64,000 nucleotides of DNA. It comes from Hibiscus mutabilis (lineage: Eukaryota > Streptophyta > Magnoliopsida > Malvales > Malvaceae). The first letter of the stretch is position 1; every line of letters begins with the position of its first letter. Made by a program: the position numbers and the translations under genes. This document shows positions 33,251 through 45,700 of the stretch, one piece after another. The stretch is taken from contig CM033714.1 in the NCBI GenBank assembly GCA_019671005.1, positions 80,343,909 to 80,407,908 of the forward strand, given 5' to 3'. A model generated the notes under the pieces. The model saw only the letters and a program-made list of their open reading frames with translations. It did not search any database and was not told the DNA's origin.

Positions 33251-34570
33251 ATGGCCCCAAAGAAAGGAAAAAATACTGTAGTGCAAAAGGGTGCGGAGTC
33301 CCATGCTGCTGAAGGAAAGCGAGAGAGCTCGAAAGATATCCTCACGTCGTTAGAGGGTAGGTAACCTGACTTGAGGAATTGGTGAAGGACTCGAGTGAGC
33401 GACTCGACGTGGTTGATTCAAGCTTAGAGGAGCCAAACAACAAGAGGGACATCTCAAGGGAGCGATTGAAGAACTTCTGACAGATTTGTTTGAGAAGTTG
33501 GGTAACAGATGTGATACGCTTGAGGCCGAGTTGGAGGATGCGAAGGTAGAGATGGAAGACATGAATGCAGACATGGTCTTATTGAAGGCTGCCTTGAAGA
33601 ATGGAGCAGCACCCACTGCATCCAAGCACAGGAAGAACATCCCAAAGCTGAAGGAGTTCAAGGTAACAAGTCGGCCCAAGATGTTGAGAACTTCTTGTGG
33701 GGAATGGAGCAGTATTTCCTGATGATGGGCATCAAGGATGTTGCAGAAAAGGTAATTGTTGCTTCTGTGTATTTGACTGATGTCGCTCTTTTGTGGTGGC
33801 ATCGCAGGTGTCTGAGGAAAAGACAAAAAACATCTATATTGAGACGTAGGAAGAGTTTCAAGTTGAGTTTAAAAGTCAATTATGTCTGACCAACGCTCAA
33901 TTATGTCAATGATGGTTCCATCCCGAAGTATGTTAGAGAGTTCATCGAGCTCAAGCTACAAATTCCAAACTTGAGCGAAGCTGAGGGCTTCTTTACTTTT
34001 ATAAGTGGACTCCAGCAATGGGCCCAAATAGAGTTAAAGGGTAGGGGAGTCGAAGAACTTTCCAAAGCATTGATGGTAGCCGAATCCATAGCTCGGTATA
34101 AAGTTGGGAAATCTAAGTCTTCCAAGCCTAGTGGCAAGAGCAATGGTGGGGGAGACGAAGATGATCACCGTTCCAGTAATGGTGACGAAAAGCCCAATTG
34201 GTTTGTCAAACGATTTGAGAAGAAGGAACGATGACTGGTAAGGTGCTACTCTTGTGGTGGTCCACACTTGGTGAAAGACTGTCCCAAGAAGAAGAGCTAC
34301 TTCGATGCCATCGCCGATTGGAACGAAGGACAATACGAAGAGGAATGTAGACTTGGTGCAATTGTGAGTGTCAAAGTAATCGAGCCAAGTGTAGAAGGGA
34401 AGCAATTGAAGTGTTACCGATGCAATGGGCCTCATATTGTGAAAGAGTGCCCGGATCGAGTCAAGCCGTCCAAGGAGGATGACAAGCTTGAGGACAGTGA
34501 GGCTTTGAAGCTTGGTTCAATGTTGTTGAGTTCTGCAAAGGCGAGAAAGGGCCGAAAGCAGAAAGGGTTG
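33251..34570 (+). pseudogene. gag with two CCHC zinc knuckles
   Basis: Starts MAPKKGKNTVVQKGAESHAA at 33251. Stops at about 33361 and frame changes split it. Blocks: a coiled-coil stretch LFEKLGNRCDTLEAELEDAK (from about 33490), capsid-like VYLTDVALLWWHRR, YVREFIELKLQIPNLSEAEG, then knuckles CYSCGGPHLVKDC (34244) and CYRCNGPHIVKEC (34413), both CX2CX3HX4C. Two knuckles and the WWHRR-type block are usual in plant gypsy gag. Confidence 0.8.
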
Positions 34571-35257
34571 ATGTACTTAGACATTAACGTGGCGGGTTAA
34601 AGGAGAAATGCTCTTGTGGACACATGAGCATCTCATCTGTTTATGTCGAAGAAAGCTGTCGACAAGCTTGGTTTGAAGGTTGAAGAGTCAACCGGGGTAA
34701 TCAAGACCGTCAATTCCAGATGTGTTCAGACAGTAGGAATAACACGAGGTGTGGAGTTGCAAATTGGAGAATGGAAAGGCAAAGAAAACTTTGAGGTAAT
34801 TCATTTGGATGACTATGATTTTGTCATCGTTTTAAATTTCCTTGATCGGATTAATGTACTCCTTATCCCTTTTGCCGATTGTGTTTGCATTTTGGATTCT
34901 CGTAAACAATGTATCATCCCGGTTCATCGAGATGCGAGGGAGGAGACCAGGGTGCTAAATGCTGCTGAGCTAACCAAGAATACAGACTTGGTTGTTGTCA
35001 CTAAGGAGTCAACCTTGGAAGGGCTAGTGGAGCCTAAGCCTTCCGAAGACATGGGATCCGTTGAGTGTCCACTAGTGGGTAAGGTGGATGGGGCATTGAG
35101 CTTCGTGGACAAAGAAGCATCAGTGCGAGCTGAGGTGTCAGACTTCAAGATTGAAGAAGCGCCGATGTTGTTGATGAGCGACGAATTTTCGATAGGCGAT
35201 GATGCATTAGACTTCGCGAGGAAGGAAGTGTTGATGCGAGTTAGAGTGAATGCGAAC
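34571..35257 (+). pseudogene. Retropepsin-like protease region with a stop in the active site
   Basis: The line ALVDT-stop-ASHLFMSKKAV shows the DTGA(S) active-site motif with TGA (34625-34627) in place of the Gly codon. The fold continues as LGLKVEESTGVIKTVNSRCV and FEVIHLDDYDFVIVLNFLDR (the usual ILG-type end of the protease). The reading frame then runs through an acidic, Val/Glu-rich tail of unknown role to 35257. No RT follows. Confidence 0.75.
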
Positions 35258-35764
35258 TAGAGTAGTCCGGAAGAGGTATATCTTGAACAAAATTATGGTG
35301 TTTTACAGTTTAATTTGCCTAGTTTGCTGGGTATAGGAAGGGGAAAACCTAACCCATCAGATGGAGTTGCCAAGACTTGGCGAGAACACAAGCAACCTTT
35401 CAAAGTTCTGAGAGTCCGTTTAGTGTTCAATGTTGTGGAGTCCAAGTGTTTGCGCAAGGATTGAGAGGATCTGAGTAGGGGCAAGTTGCAACTGGTAGGA
35501 AGGAGTTCCTACGATCGAGATGTACGAGGTGAGGCGACGAAAGATGTTACATGGCGGAGAGTGCAGAAGCGAGCAGTCCGTATGGGGGACAACCGAGTCA
35601 GAGTCGAGTGCTCTTTATGGGGAGAATGGTCCTTATGGGGGGACAACCAAGCCCCGGATTCTGAGTTGGAAGCAAGCTAAGGTGTAGAAGCGATTCCAGG
35701 ATCACCGAGACCAGTTCTATTTCGAGTGCGCGACAAGGGCGTCGCCAAGTTTGGTGGGGGAGAT
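35258..35764 (+). other. Remnant noncoding or untranslated region before LTR 2
   Basis: In frame pieces look like a chromo-domain or pol end that has been lost, but I cannot name it. It ends in the polypurine tract before the LTR. Confidence 0.35.
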
Positions 35765-36323
35765 TGTCACGGGCCACCAGTTCAGACCTGAGTCATATGC
35801 GCAATTAGCTGCCCAAGGGGTTCAGATCGATGAATTGGGCTTGAAGAGACCACTAGACTTAGCCCGGTCCTTGGAAGATTCTAGAAGGTTCTGAAAGACA
35901 TTATCCATTTAAATTATTTCAAATGAATTATTTAGATAATGTTGAGATATTTAGAGATTTTGTAAAGATATGATGTAAATCTCGTCCGTCGATGTAAATC
36001 AGTTTTGACCGTCAGATCTAGGGGAGTTCAACTATAAATAGAGGCTCCCCACCTCACTTGTAATCATTCAATCTTTTATCTTCAAATTAATCAAGGCATT
36101 CACTCTAAAATCTTATGTGTTGTTCTTTTTGTTCTTGATTTTCTTCTTTCAGTTTCGAAGGTCATTCTTTATAGTTTGCTTCCGCTTAGAACGATCTTGC
36201 GTTCTTAAATGCCTTGGAAGTTTTGATCTTCTGGAGTGGAAATTCAGACTTAATTAGGCGTTTGTGTGGTGAAATTCGCCTAAGGCCTCGCGGTTTTCTA
36301 GGTTGAAATTCGAGCCTGTGACA
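35765..36323 (+). repeat. LTR 2 of the gag-protease element
   Basis: Nearly the same text as LTR 1, 11 bp longer overall. A difference is the inserted phrase near 36122 (TTCTTTTTGTTCTTG). It ends GTGACA, followed by ATATGCATAT. Confidence 0.9.
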
Positions 36324-39300
36324 ATATGCATATGGCTGCCCATTCCCGACTAGGGAAACAAATGGAGGAATTCTCTTTAGCTAAGAGCATCCCAAACTCT
36401 GATAAGCCGGAGAGAATCACAAACCATTGCTCCACTTTAATGCAATGCTCTTCAATTCTGGCAATAAGAATATTGTCAAATCTCTCAGTTTGGGAAGACT
36501 GAATTTGACCCAATATTTCAATTAGTTGATCACATCCATCAACCCAAATTTCTTCTAGGTTTTGGAAGTTGGGAAGCAGCCAATGCCGAAGCAATGTCTT
36601 CAGACTCGAGCAACGGTGTATATTAATAAGTTTAAGAAGAGAAAAGATGGGTGACGGAAGCAATGTTGGTGTTGGTGCTGATCCAAAATTTTCAACTTTG
36701 ATAACTTCCCTCAACTCTGGCAGACCATACAATACAATCTTTGAAGGCTTTGAAATGGATGCGTGGAAAAAAAAAAAAAAACAAGGAAACGATACACTCC
36801 ATCCTATTGCAAAACCGAATTCCACAATCGGTCAAGCGATTCGCATTATCTAAAGAAGGGATATCATCGTTCAGGCTTCTCAAATCGTGGCAGTATATAA
36901 AATCTCCAGATGCTGAACATCAGATGGGAGCATGAGTAACTTACCTTCATAAACTTCATATCCACCGATTACTACACTTTTACCGGCTCTATGAGAAACA
37001 GAATTAGGATAGCCTGGGCCCACCTTTAATCCGTACTTGATGAGAGTTTTCTTACTTTGTTGCATGTAGGAGACAAACTTATTGAATTCATTCATGTCCT
37101 CGAAATACCCTTCAAAGCATTCCAAATTCTCCAGTGTCATTACTTCCTCTAGGCTAGCCATTGTTGTGCCTAATTTCAAGTGCTAAAGGCGAGAGAGTTT
37201 GGATAAAAGTCCAGCCCGAATATCTTTTAAACTGGTACGGTGAAGATCAAGATACCTTAGATCTACCAACATTTCCATGCCTACAGGGACTTCCTCAATT
37301 TTGGTGCAATAAAGATCCAACTTCTTCAATCCTTGAAGCTTCGAGAGACAAGGCACGTGTCTTAATCTTTCACAGCGATGAAGCAACAATTCTGTAAGAT
37401 TCTTTAATTCAGAGTTGGAATCAGGTAAAGAATTGATAGGTGTCGGGACAAATTAAGAACACTTGGATGAGGCATGTTTGCAAAGAAAGCATTTGGGATC
37501 TTTTTATATTGGAGTATGCCTAAAGACCAATCATGAGATAGTTGTAAAAGACATACTTATTTTATTTTGTTTATTAATGTAAAGCTATTATTATTATTTC
37601 AGTTTTATTCCGTGTATCTATAAATAAACTGAATTATAATAAAGTCTTTAAAATAATATAGTTATTCTTGGATGTCCTTAGTCGAGAATTATTGTGGGCA
37701 TGGACAACAATAATGCATTAAGACTAATATGTAGTTGATTGATGACAAAGTGTTGTCATTGACATGGAGATGTCAAAATCAATACATAAGTATGTGTTAG
37801 AGAACGATATACTGGACCGACCTGCTATGAGCATGTTACTTGGATTATTATGTGACAATCACAACATTGCTCATGGTGATAACTACATGTATGATCTTCA
37901 GACTTGAAATCATCATTATTTCAACATCGTGAGTGATATATTTTGATACGGTCAAACGTGTGTCGTAACTGACTACACTATAAAGGCTGATATTGGATAT
38001 GTCACAATCTATGTAGTGGAATATGGTTGATAAAGATAGAATTTGTCCCTCCTACATAATAGGAGTAATATCATAGGCCACTTGATTGAGTAAAACTAGA
38101 AAATGCATGGACATGCTCGAAGACATGCTCGAATAAATTGATATGGGATATCATAGTTATTCGTTTATAAAAGTCTACTTAATATATCAAGAAATATTAG
38201 ATGGACTATACAAGTGTGACTAATCCATGACTTGTGTCCGATCTAGATACGAGGACAAAAGGATGAAATACATAAAAGAAGTTAATCACGGAAAAAGGTT
38301 AAATAGAACCACGACTTCATGTAACTTAGGTAGCAATGATGTATTGTTAGATGTCAATCATTGCTTGTAATATTAGAATTGTTCTGGATATTACTACTAA
38401 CGTTACATGAACCTGCAAGGGTCACACTTTAGGATTAAAACGAACAAATATCGACTAGATAGCATATGTACAAACTTGTTGAGCACGAAATAAGTAAAAC
38501 CAAAATTATTATGATTATTGGAATTATAGATAATTTCGTTTATATATATTTTAATACTAGACAATTAATCTAATTATCAGATACTATTAAAATATATATC
38601 CCTAAAGAAACCTGGTAGAAGTAGAATCAAATTCTACATATTTAATTATATTCGGATAAATATAATGTATATTTAAAGAATCTGAATTTAATTAGAATTA
38701 GGGTTTTAAATGCTATATAAAGGCATGAAGTCTAGCAACCAAAGATATGCTTTTCGGAAAACCTCTCTAACAGTTAGAGAAGAGAAAATATTGTTCGTTT
38801 TATTTGGGTGGACTGCGTAGAGGTCGGAACGTTGCTGTGACGACTCGGATTCAATTTGGATTCTCGCATACTCTCTGCGGATTTTCAGATTTATCGAGGT
38901 AACGTTTCATCATTTATCACCCGAATTCGTCCCTTGTACATGAATCCCTGATAGATTACGCCAAATAATTTTTCCACTGCGTCATATGGCATATCCACGT
39001 TTCTCTACACTTTATAGGATTATCTTGCAGTAACAAGGTTGTGAGCAGCTGACAATTTGGAGGCGACAAATAAATGGGAATCTCTAATATGGAGTTCTCG
39101 ATAAGCGATACTTTCTCAGTATCCTCCCTCCATCCCTCCTCTTTTGGTAACTTTTTTAGTTGCAAGCCTGCTTGTATCATATATCGAGGACCAATGCCTG
39201 TGATAGACAATTCCATGTCTCTCAATGCATCAAGCATCTTCGCACAAGGCCAATTGAATAGACTAGTAACATTTTCCAACAAGCAGTTATCTTCCAACTT

Positions 39301-40593
39301 TTTCAAAAAGACATGGCCCTTGTCTTTCATTTCCTGTCTTGTATCCATTTCATCTATGAACCCCTCATCAATCCAACATTCGATTAGCTCATCATTCTTA
39401 ATTTCAAAATCTTCAGGATATAATGCACAATACAAGAAGCAGCGTTTCACTTTCTCATCTTTCAAGTGATCGAAACTAAATTTCAAGCGCTCAATCACTT
39501 CAGCTTCTACTCCTTCCACCATCCCTATTCGGTCTTTCAATTCCCTGAGTGCAATTCTCCAAATACGAGGGTCATCTTCTCCTTTCAACGTACCAGCTAC
39601 CGCAACAATTGTAAGAGGCAAACGAGCACATCCATTGACAACGAGCCTCAAAGTTGGCATTAAACTTTGACTTTGCACTATGTTAGGTCTGACTTTATTC
39701 AAGAACAGTATCAAGGCCTCTTCTTCTGAAAGGGGTGCCACTGGTATATCCCTACAACCCATACGGTTACAGACTTGCTTCGAACGAGTTGTCAGCACCA
39801 TCTTGCATCCATTGGTACTATTCAACTCAGGGATTCCAACTTCCTCTAAAGAGAACTTTTCCCACACATCTAGTATTAGAACATACTTTCATGTTCTCTT
39901 CAGCATTTCTGACAAGATTGCAGCTCGTCTGACCTTGTTTCCTTCATTGGCCAAATATTCCTTCAAATTCAATGCACTTGCAATATCATCTTCTAACTTT
40001 ATAGCATTGAAGTCCTTTGATATAGTCACCCAAATTACTTTAGCAAAACTACTTTCTTTCAAAAGATCATTGTGGATGTGCTTTGCCCATCCCCAAACCC
40101 CAATCATGCTCCCCTCCTCCTGCATCAAACATTGCCAAATTTCTTCTCTCATGGCTTTTGCACCAACTAGTTCAGATGTTGGCAGAGGAAAACCAACATT
40201 TGTACCATCATTGACAAGAGTTTCAGAGGCATTAGGAGCTTTATCAAGAAACCTCTGTATTTCTCTAGTCTTTTCTTCAATCAGCTTCCCATTGCGAGCA
40301 CGACACAGATATCTACCGTTACGGACTTTATTTTCAATAACTTGTGCTTTCTCAATCATTGCTTTTGCTTTGTCCAACCAATTTTAAACTCACTTCTTCG
40401 GTGTCTTCCCCAAAGGATGAAGAAGTTCAGCTTTTAACTGCAGCTCTATATCTTCCATTTTGCTATTTAATTCATCTCCCATTCCCTTGAAGTTCCTCAC
40501 ATAATCATCATGCTTCCGGTGAAATCCCAAATACTTACAAATTGGAGCTCCGATACAGTTTATAACATCAAGTGTGGTATCCACGTACTTCAT
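36324..40593 (-). pseudogene. CC-NBS-LRR disease-resistance gene, broken
   Basis: Minus strand from ATG at 40593 (MKYVDTTLDVINCIGAPICK). Order: coiled-coil domain, NB-ARC, LRRs. NB-ARC blocks seen are VIWVTISKDFNAIKLEDDIA (RNBS-A), KYVLILDVWEKF (kinase 2, one Asp short), CKMVLTTRSKQVCNRMGC (RNBS-B), GCARLPLTIVAVAGTLKG (GLPL with Ala-Arg), and CFLYCALYPEDFEIKNDELI then CWIDEGFI. LRRs follow from 37480 down (LTELLLHRCERLRHVPCLSK, LQGLKKLDLYCTKIEEVPVG). Such proteins are intracellular immune sensors. Lesions: stops at the CC/NB-ARC border (about 40380-40395), in-frame loss of the whole P-loop (GVWG joins directly to WAKHIHND at about 40090), TGA at 39889, and an insertion at 37509-39010. The 3' end is cut by the LTR element at 36323. 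Confidence 0.88.
37503..39016 (+). mobile_element. 1502-bp insertion in the LRR region, solo-LTR-like
   Basis: Sequence 37509-39010 is flanked by TTTATA on both sides (37503-37508 and 39011-39016). Removing it and one repeat copy restores the LRR text NPIKKIPNAFFANMP. It has no coding frame, a TATA box at about 38713 (GCTATATAAAGGC) and a GC-richer stretch after it, as expected of an LTR promoter. Its ends (TTGGAGTATG and CTCTACAC) are not perfect TG/CA, so the class is an inference. Confidence 0.7.
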
Positions 40594-43554
40594 TGATGTG
40601 TGCCTGCAATCATACATGTATCTTATCATTCTTTCAATTTAGTTAATCCTAGTCACAAACCTTATTCTTAGGTTCAATCATTCTTTTAATTTAGTTAATC
40701 TGCAGTGTCAAAAGAATCATGTAAATAGATTCATGGAAGACAACACAACTGACTTACTGGATTATAACTCTTGAGAAATTATAAAGCAATGAACAAAGGG
40801 CCGGAACCGGATATGGCTGCAAGTATGAGAAGGAAACATGAATCAACTTTCCAGCAATTTGTAAAATAAAAGAAGCTGAAAATGGTGAGTTAAAATGTAT
40901 AGACTCACTGATTCACATTCAAATTAAGTAGTTCAATAAATGACTGCATAGTCAAGAATAATCAATGGAAAGTACTTCAATTTCACACAGTTTTAATGCA
41001 CAAAGAAGAGCAAAATTACCTGTGAATGATCTCAGAGATAGGAAGGAGTTGAAGAAGAAACAAGACCTTGTATTATAAGAAAATTGTAAAGAAAAACCCC
41101 AATATTCTATATAAGTTATTGACTTTTCCCTTTGTAGACTAGTCTGCCATTATTGTCGGAACATGCACTTCAATATAATATAGAGTATAATTCAGATCTT
41201 TCTGGATTTAGAGAAACGTAGAGCAGAGAAATTAATAAATTATGAGCAAATTGTAGCTTTGTTTAAAGCAAAATGCTGTCCGATGGTAATTTGGGGTGAG
41301 AATTGGGTGGAGAATATTTGAAAACTGTGAGGATTTGAACTGATGGGATGAGGAATAACCGAAATCTCTACTCATAGAAATGGGGATGAGGAAGTTTTAT
41401 GATCAAAGCTTAAATGGGGATGGGACTGTGATTGTTATATCTGAACCGTGGAGATAACCAAACCATAACCGTATAAATAATCGTAGAGATCCCAAAATAA
41501 TATCTCGTAAGGATGTCCAATATTTTACAATTTTTTAAAAAATATATATACTTAACTCTCATTTACTTGTATAACATTATTTTATTATCAATATTTCATT
41601 TCATCGAGATATTTGTATCTTTTGTTTAAACCTTATTAAGTTTGAGTGGCCTCTCTAGTAGTTTACCCTTTTAGTTTATGCGTAATTCTTGTATCATTGA
41701 TGCATATGAACCTATGATATTTACTTTTCATATTATTTGATGCATATGAATAGGTTGATGACAAGAATGATCAAAACAAGAATACAAGAGCATCATCAAG
41801 TAACAAATACTAGATTGATTTGGCTACAAAAAATACTTACATGTTAAGTTATTATTATAGCTTTCAAATAGTTTATTTATTGTTTGTAAAACTAAATTTA
41901 TCATTTATGTTTGTAATTTTGGAGATTTGATGTTGGGTATTTAATGTTGAGTATATGTTTTAATATATTAAGATTTTGATATTTCTAAGTGTATTGAATA
42001 TATGACTTGTAAATTGAAATTGGCTATATATTTTGGTCGGTAAATTAGTAAATTTTGTTTAATTTTTTTAGGTATGGGGATTCCCTAAAAACCATAGGGA
42101 TCTGATGAGTATAGGGATGCGGAAGAAAATTTTTTGAAGCATGTAATGGGGATTCCCCAAAACTGTTCCCGCAAGTTTTGGGAACTGAGTGGGGAATACA
42201 AAATCGTCTTCGCCCCGCCTAATTTCCACCCCTAAGCGTTATGATATTCTATTAAAATTGTTTTCACATTGCATTGGATTCCCATCTAAAATTACTCCTA
42301 ACGTTATTTTTTACCTATCAGTATTAGACTTAGGCTCCAGCAAAGATTTTGAAACGTTCGTTGGTCTTCAACGCTCAGAGAAGTTAGATTTTTCGACTGT
42401 GGTGAAATGACCGTTTGGGCGCTAAATTAGGCAGGGAAATGCTCGTTCAGCGCGCTTCTCGTACATGTTTAGCATTGCTTATTCGGTTGGCACTCCAGCG
42501 CCCGCCGGAGAAGCATTGCTAAACATACTCTTATTAGTCGACTAATCTAGATCAAGTGTTATAGAAGTTCATTACATGATGATCCTCTCAACTCAATTTT
42601 TCTATTCATTTAAAACATTCGTCTCCTAATAAAATAAAAAATGTAAAATTTTAAATATCATTTTATTTAATTTTAATATATAATTTTTATATACTATTAA
42701 AATTATTTATATAATTTTACATTTTTTTGAACAATGACATCTGAATTTTATTAATCTCCATGAAAGATAATACAATAAAATGCATCAAAAAGAGAAAAAA
42801 ATAGGGCAAGTTCACTAAAAGTCTCTTATAATGGTACAAAGAAAAGCATACACTTCTATCAAGATTAGCATACCATAATCCATAAACCTTCTTGAATCTC
42901 CTTGTCTCTTTCCAAACGAGATGCTTTTATAGGGTGAAAAGGGAGTGGTGAGCGAACCAAGCTATCAGGCAGATTTTTCTGCTACCCAGGTCTGATTACA
43001 TCGACAATCAACCATCAACCGAGTGGGGATCCATCTTTCTAAGACCACCGACAGAACCATAATCAGAGATTATCATCGTGAAGATCTTTGTACGAGCACC
43101 AACGATCACTAAGATATGTTGAAATCATGCCACAATGACAGATAAAACGAACCACAAAAAATCAAAGAAAAATGTGTCACATGAACAGAGGAAATGCATG
43201 CTACAAAGACTGAGGTTCTTATTAAAACATGAAAAAACAAAAAAAAATAAGAAAAATAATAGATTTGATGGTCGACAAACAATACTAAGATTAATGATAT
43301 TCATATGGCATTTCAAAATGCTAACATCTTAAAATTCTTCAAGATTCTAAAATTCCTCGTTCAAACACGCTCCAATTAATTATTATAGTGGTTATAGATT
43401 AGGTGAAGTTTAACCACTCTAGTTTAAAAAATTCCCACTCTAGTTCATCCAACTCAATCCTAAACAATAAATTGTTTAATCAAAAGAGTTAGCTATCATA
43501 AGTACCATAATTTAGCTTCGGTCTAAATTCAGATCGTATAAGTACCACTCTTAT
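40594..43554. other. 5' flank of the NBS-LRR pseudogene and AT-rich intergenic DNA
   Basis: A possible minus-strand 5' UTR exon lies at about 41032-41100 (donor CACAG|GTAATT). From 41100 to 43550 there are repeat-like GGGGATTCCC phrases (42060-42180), and an imperfect hairpin at 42466-42525 whose arms TGTTTAGCATTGCTT and AAGCATTGCTAAACA may be the core of a small MITE. No coding frame is convincing. Confidence 0.4.
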
Positions 43555-43563
43555 AATGGTCCT

Positions 43564-44760
43564 TTGGTGGTTCCTCAACAAACTGTGGCTGGAGAAGAAG
43601 GTACTAGGGTTTCTAATCCAGAGTATATTCGATACAAGAAGCAAGATAGTTCTCTCTGCTCGTGGCTTTTGTCCTCGATTGGTCCTTCCATCTTGCCATC
43701 GCTTGCCAATTGCAAATCTGCTCTTGATATTTGGAGTAAGGTGAAGCACAATTTTTCTGTAACTTCTACCACTCGCATTATGCATCTCCATTGTTCTTTA
43801 AAGAATATACTCAAACGAGATCAATCTATGCTTGAGTATCTTGCTCAAATTCAAGGTATTTGTGATAGTCTTGCATCGTGTGGAAACCCTCTTACAGAGG
43901 CAATGCACATTTTTGTGATTCTTTCTAGTCTGCAACCGGAGTATGAACCAGTGGTGGCCGTTATTACCTCCAGCCAACTGTCTTACAAGCTTGATGGAGT
44001 CTCTAGTGTACTTCTTGATATTGAGTCAAGACAGCTCGAGTTCTTGAACCAAGGTTCTTTGGTTCATATGGCACATGGCCCGTCAGATGGCGAAGCGGCT
44101 TATAATCAACAAGGCCCATTTCAGAATAATAATAGTTCTAATATGGGTTATGGATATTTTGGGCCAAATACCTCTCAAAGGGGTTCTCAAAATTTAGGGT
44201 TTTGTCTATCTTTCAATTGCGGCGCCTTCAGAGGTTGAGGAGGTAGAAACTTTGGTGGTCGTTCTCGTCCGCAATGTCAGATTTGTGGCAAGATTGGGCA
44301 TCTTGCCAATTGCTGCTACTTTCATTTCGATCAAGCTTATGATGGTGTTGGTGGCTCTGCAAATCAATGCTCTCTTTCTGAAGAATTTTTTGATGATCAA
44401 GGGATCTACGATGGTGGTCCGTCTGGTTTTAATGAACCGGTTGTTGCTGATAAGTTCAACAACTATGGAGACGCCGCTTGGTATCCAGACTCTGGAGCGA
44501 CGTCTCACTTAACCCCTGATGCAGGTAATATTAATAATTTTGTTCCATATCATGGTTCTGGTAAAGTATCCGTTGCCAATGGTGTTACGGTTCCTATTTT
44601 TAGGGTTGGTACATCCTTGTTAGAAATGTCTTCTAGGCCATTAGTCCTTAATGGTTTATTGCATGTTTCTTCAATCAAAAAGAATTTATTATCTGTTTCT
44701 AAATTCACTAGAGATAATGATGTTTCTGTAGAATTTTTTTCCTGACTTTTGTCTCGTGAA
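43564..44760 (+). pseudogene. Copia gag and protease
   Basis: Gag of the UBN2/Retrotran_gag type: WLLSSIGPSILPSLANCKSA, DIWSKVKHNFS, MLEYLAQIQGICDSLASCGN, VILSSLQPEYEPVV. A zinc knuckle CQICGKIGHLANCCYFHFD lies near 44275, with Cys-Cys spacing slightly altered at the end. The protease active site reads WYPDSGATSHLTPDAGNI near 44480, with an intact DSGA. TGA at 44236 lies just before the knuckle, in a Gly/Arg-rich linker. Confidence 0.85.
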
Positions 44761-45700
44761 GGATTTGACAACTCAATAAACGATTCTTCAAGGGCTGCAA
44801 AGTGTTGGTCTTTATAGATTTGTTAATGGTTTCTCTGCTGAAGATTGTTTGCTTTCTAACTCTGCTCCTGTTGATACTTGTAGTTCTTTCAACTGTTCTT
44901 TACTGCATACTGGTTCTTCTAGTTCAAACTGCTCTGTGAATAAGGCTTTTGAGATTTCTGCCTTAGATTCAGATGCTAAATGTTTCTCTGTTTCTAGTAA
45001 TGCTCAACTTTGGCATAGAAGGCTTGGACATCCTTCTAATGATATTCTTGTAAAGTTGTCCACTACTTGTAATATTTCTTTTTGTGAAGCATGTAAGTTG
45101 GGTAAGAGTCATAAATTGCCTTTTCAAAAGTCTGTTACTATTTATAATCAGCCCTTACAGTTGGTTCAAATGGATGTTTGGGGGCCTGCTCCTTTAATAT
45201 CTAATAATTCTAGCTAATACATAAGCTTTATAGATGATTGCACCAGTTATACCTGGATTTACTTTATTCCTAGAAAATCTTATGTTTATAAAGTTGTCAT
45301 TAATTTTCATAAGATGGTAGAAAATCAGCTTTATTTGAAACTTAAAACTATTCAGTCTGACTGCGGTTCAGAATTTAAAACTCTTGAATCCTATTTTTCT
45401 CAGTTAGGTATAGAATTTCGCCACTCTTGTCCTCACACTTCTGAACAAAATGGAAAAATAAAACGCAAACATCGCCATGTTGTTGAACTTGGTCTTACCT
45501 TACTAGTTCAAAGTGGTGTCTATTTAATAAATAGGCTACCTACTAAAGTTCTAGGAGGTTTAACTCATGAAAAATTGTTTTAGAAAAAGCATGATTATGC
45601 CTTTCTAAGAGTTTTCGGAAGTTTGTGTTTTCCTCTGAGTAGGCCTTATAATCTGCACATGCTTGACTTTAGGTCAAAGCCTTGTACCTTTTTGGGTTAC
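44761..45700 (+). pseudogene. Copia GAG-pre-integrase and integrase
   Basis: LWHRRLGHPSNDILVKL carries the His-His half of the zinc-binding domain, and CEACKLGKSHKLPF the Cys-Cys half. The core includes VQMDVWGPAP (first Asp), IQSDCGSEFKTLESYFSQLG (second Asp) and CPHTSEQNGKIKRKHRHVVE, where the expected catalytic Glu position (NG-x-x-ER) reads NGKIKRKH, so the Glu is lost. TAA at 45215 separates the first Asp from the rest. Confidence 0.8.

Larger units (their letters stand above)
32661..36323 (+). mobile_element. Nonautonomous gag-protease LTR retrotransposon
   Basis: A complete LTR element of 3663 bp. LTRs at 32661-33208 and 35765-36323 start TGTCACGGGCC and end ATGACA/GTGACA. The primer binding site TGGTATCAGAGC (33211-33222) matches initiator tRNA-Met, and the polypurine tract TTTGGTGGGGGAGAT precedes LTR 2. 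Flanks share ATAT at both ends. The interior codes only for gag, two zinc knuckles and a retropepsin-like region; RT, RNase H and integrase are absent, so it would need a helper. The two LTRs look very similar by eye, suggesting a fairly recent insertion. Confidence 0.85.

Noticed and set aside
39680..40387. Open plus-strand frame of 235 codons
   Set aside because: It is antisense to the NB-ARC part of the NBS-LRR pseudogene, whose minus-strand reading gives clear family motifs.
42466..42525. Hairpin resembling a microRNA precursor
   Set aside because: The 15-bp arms are too short and the loop is GC-rich; a MITE core is more likely.
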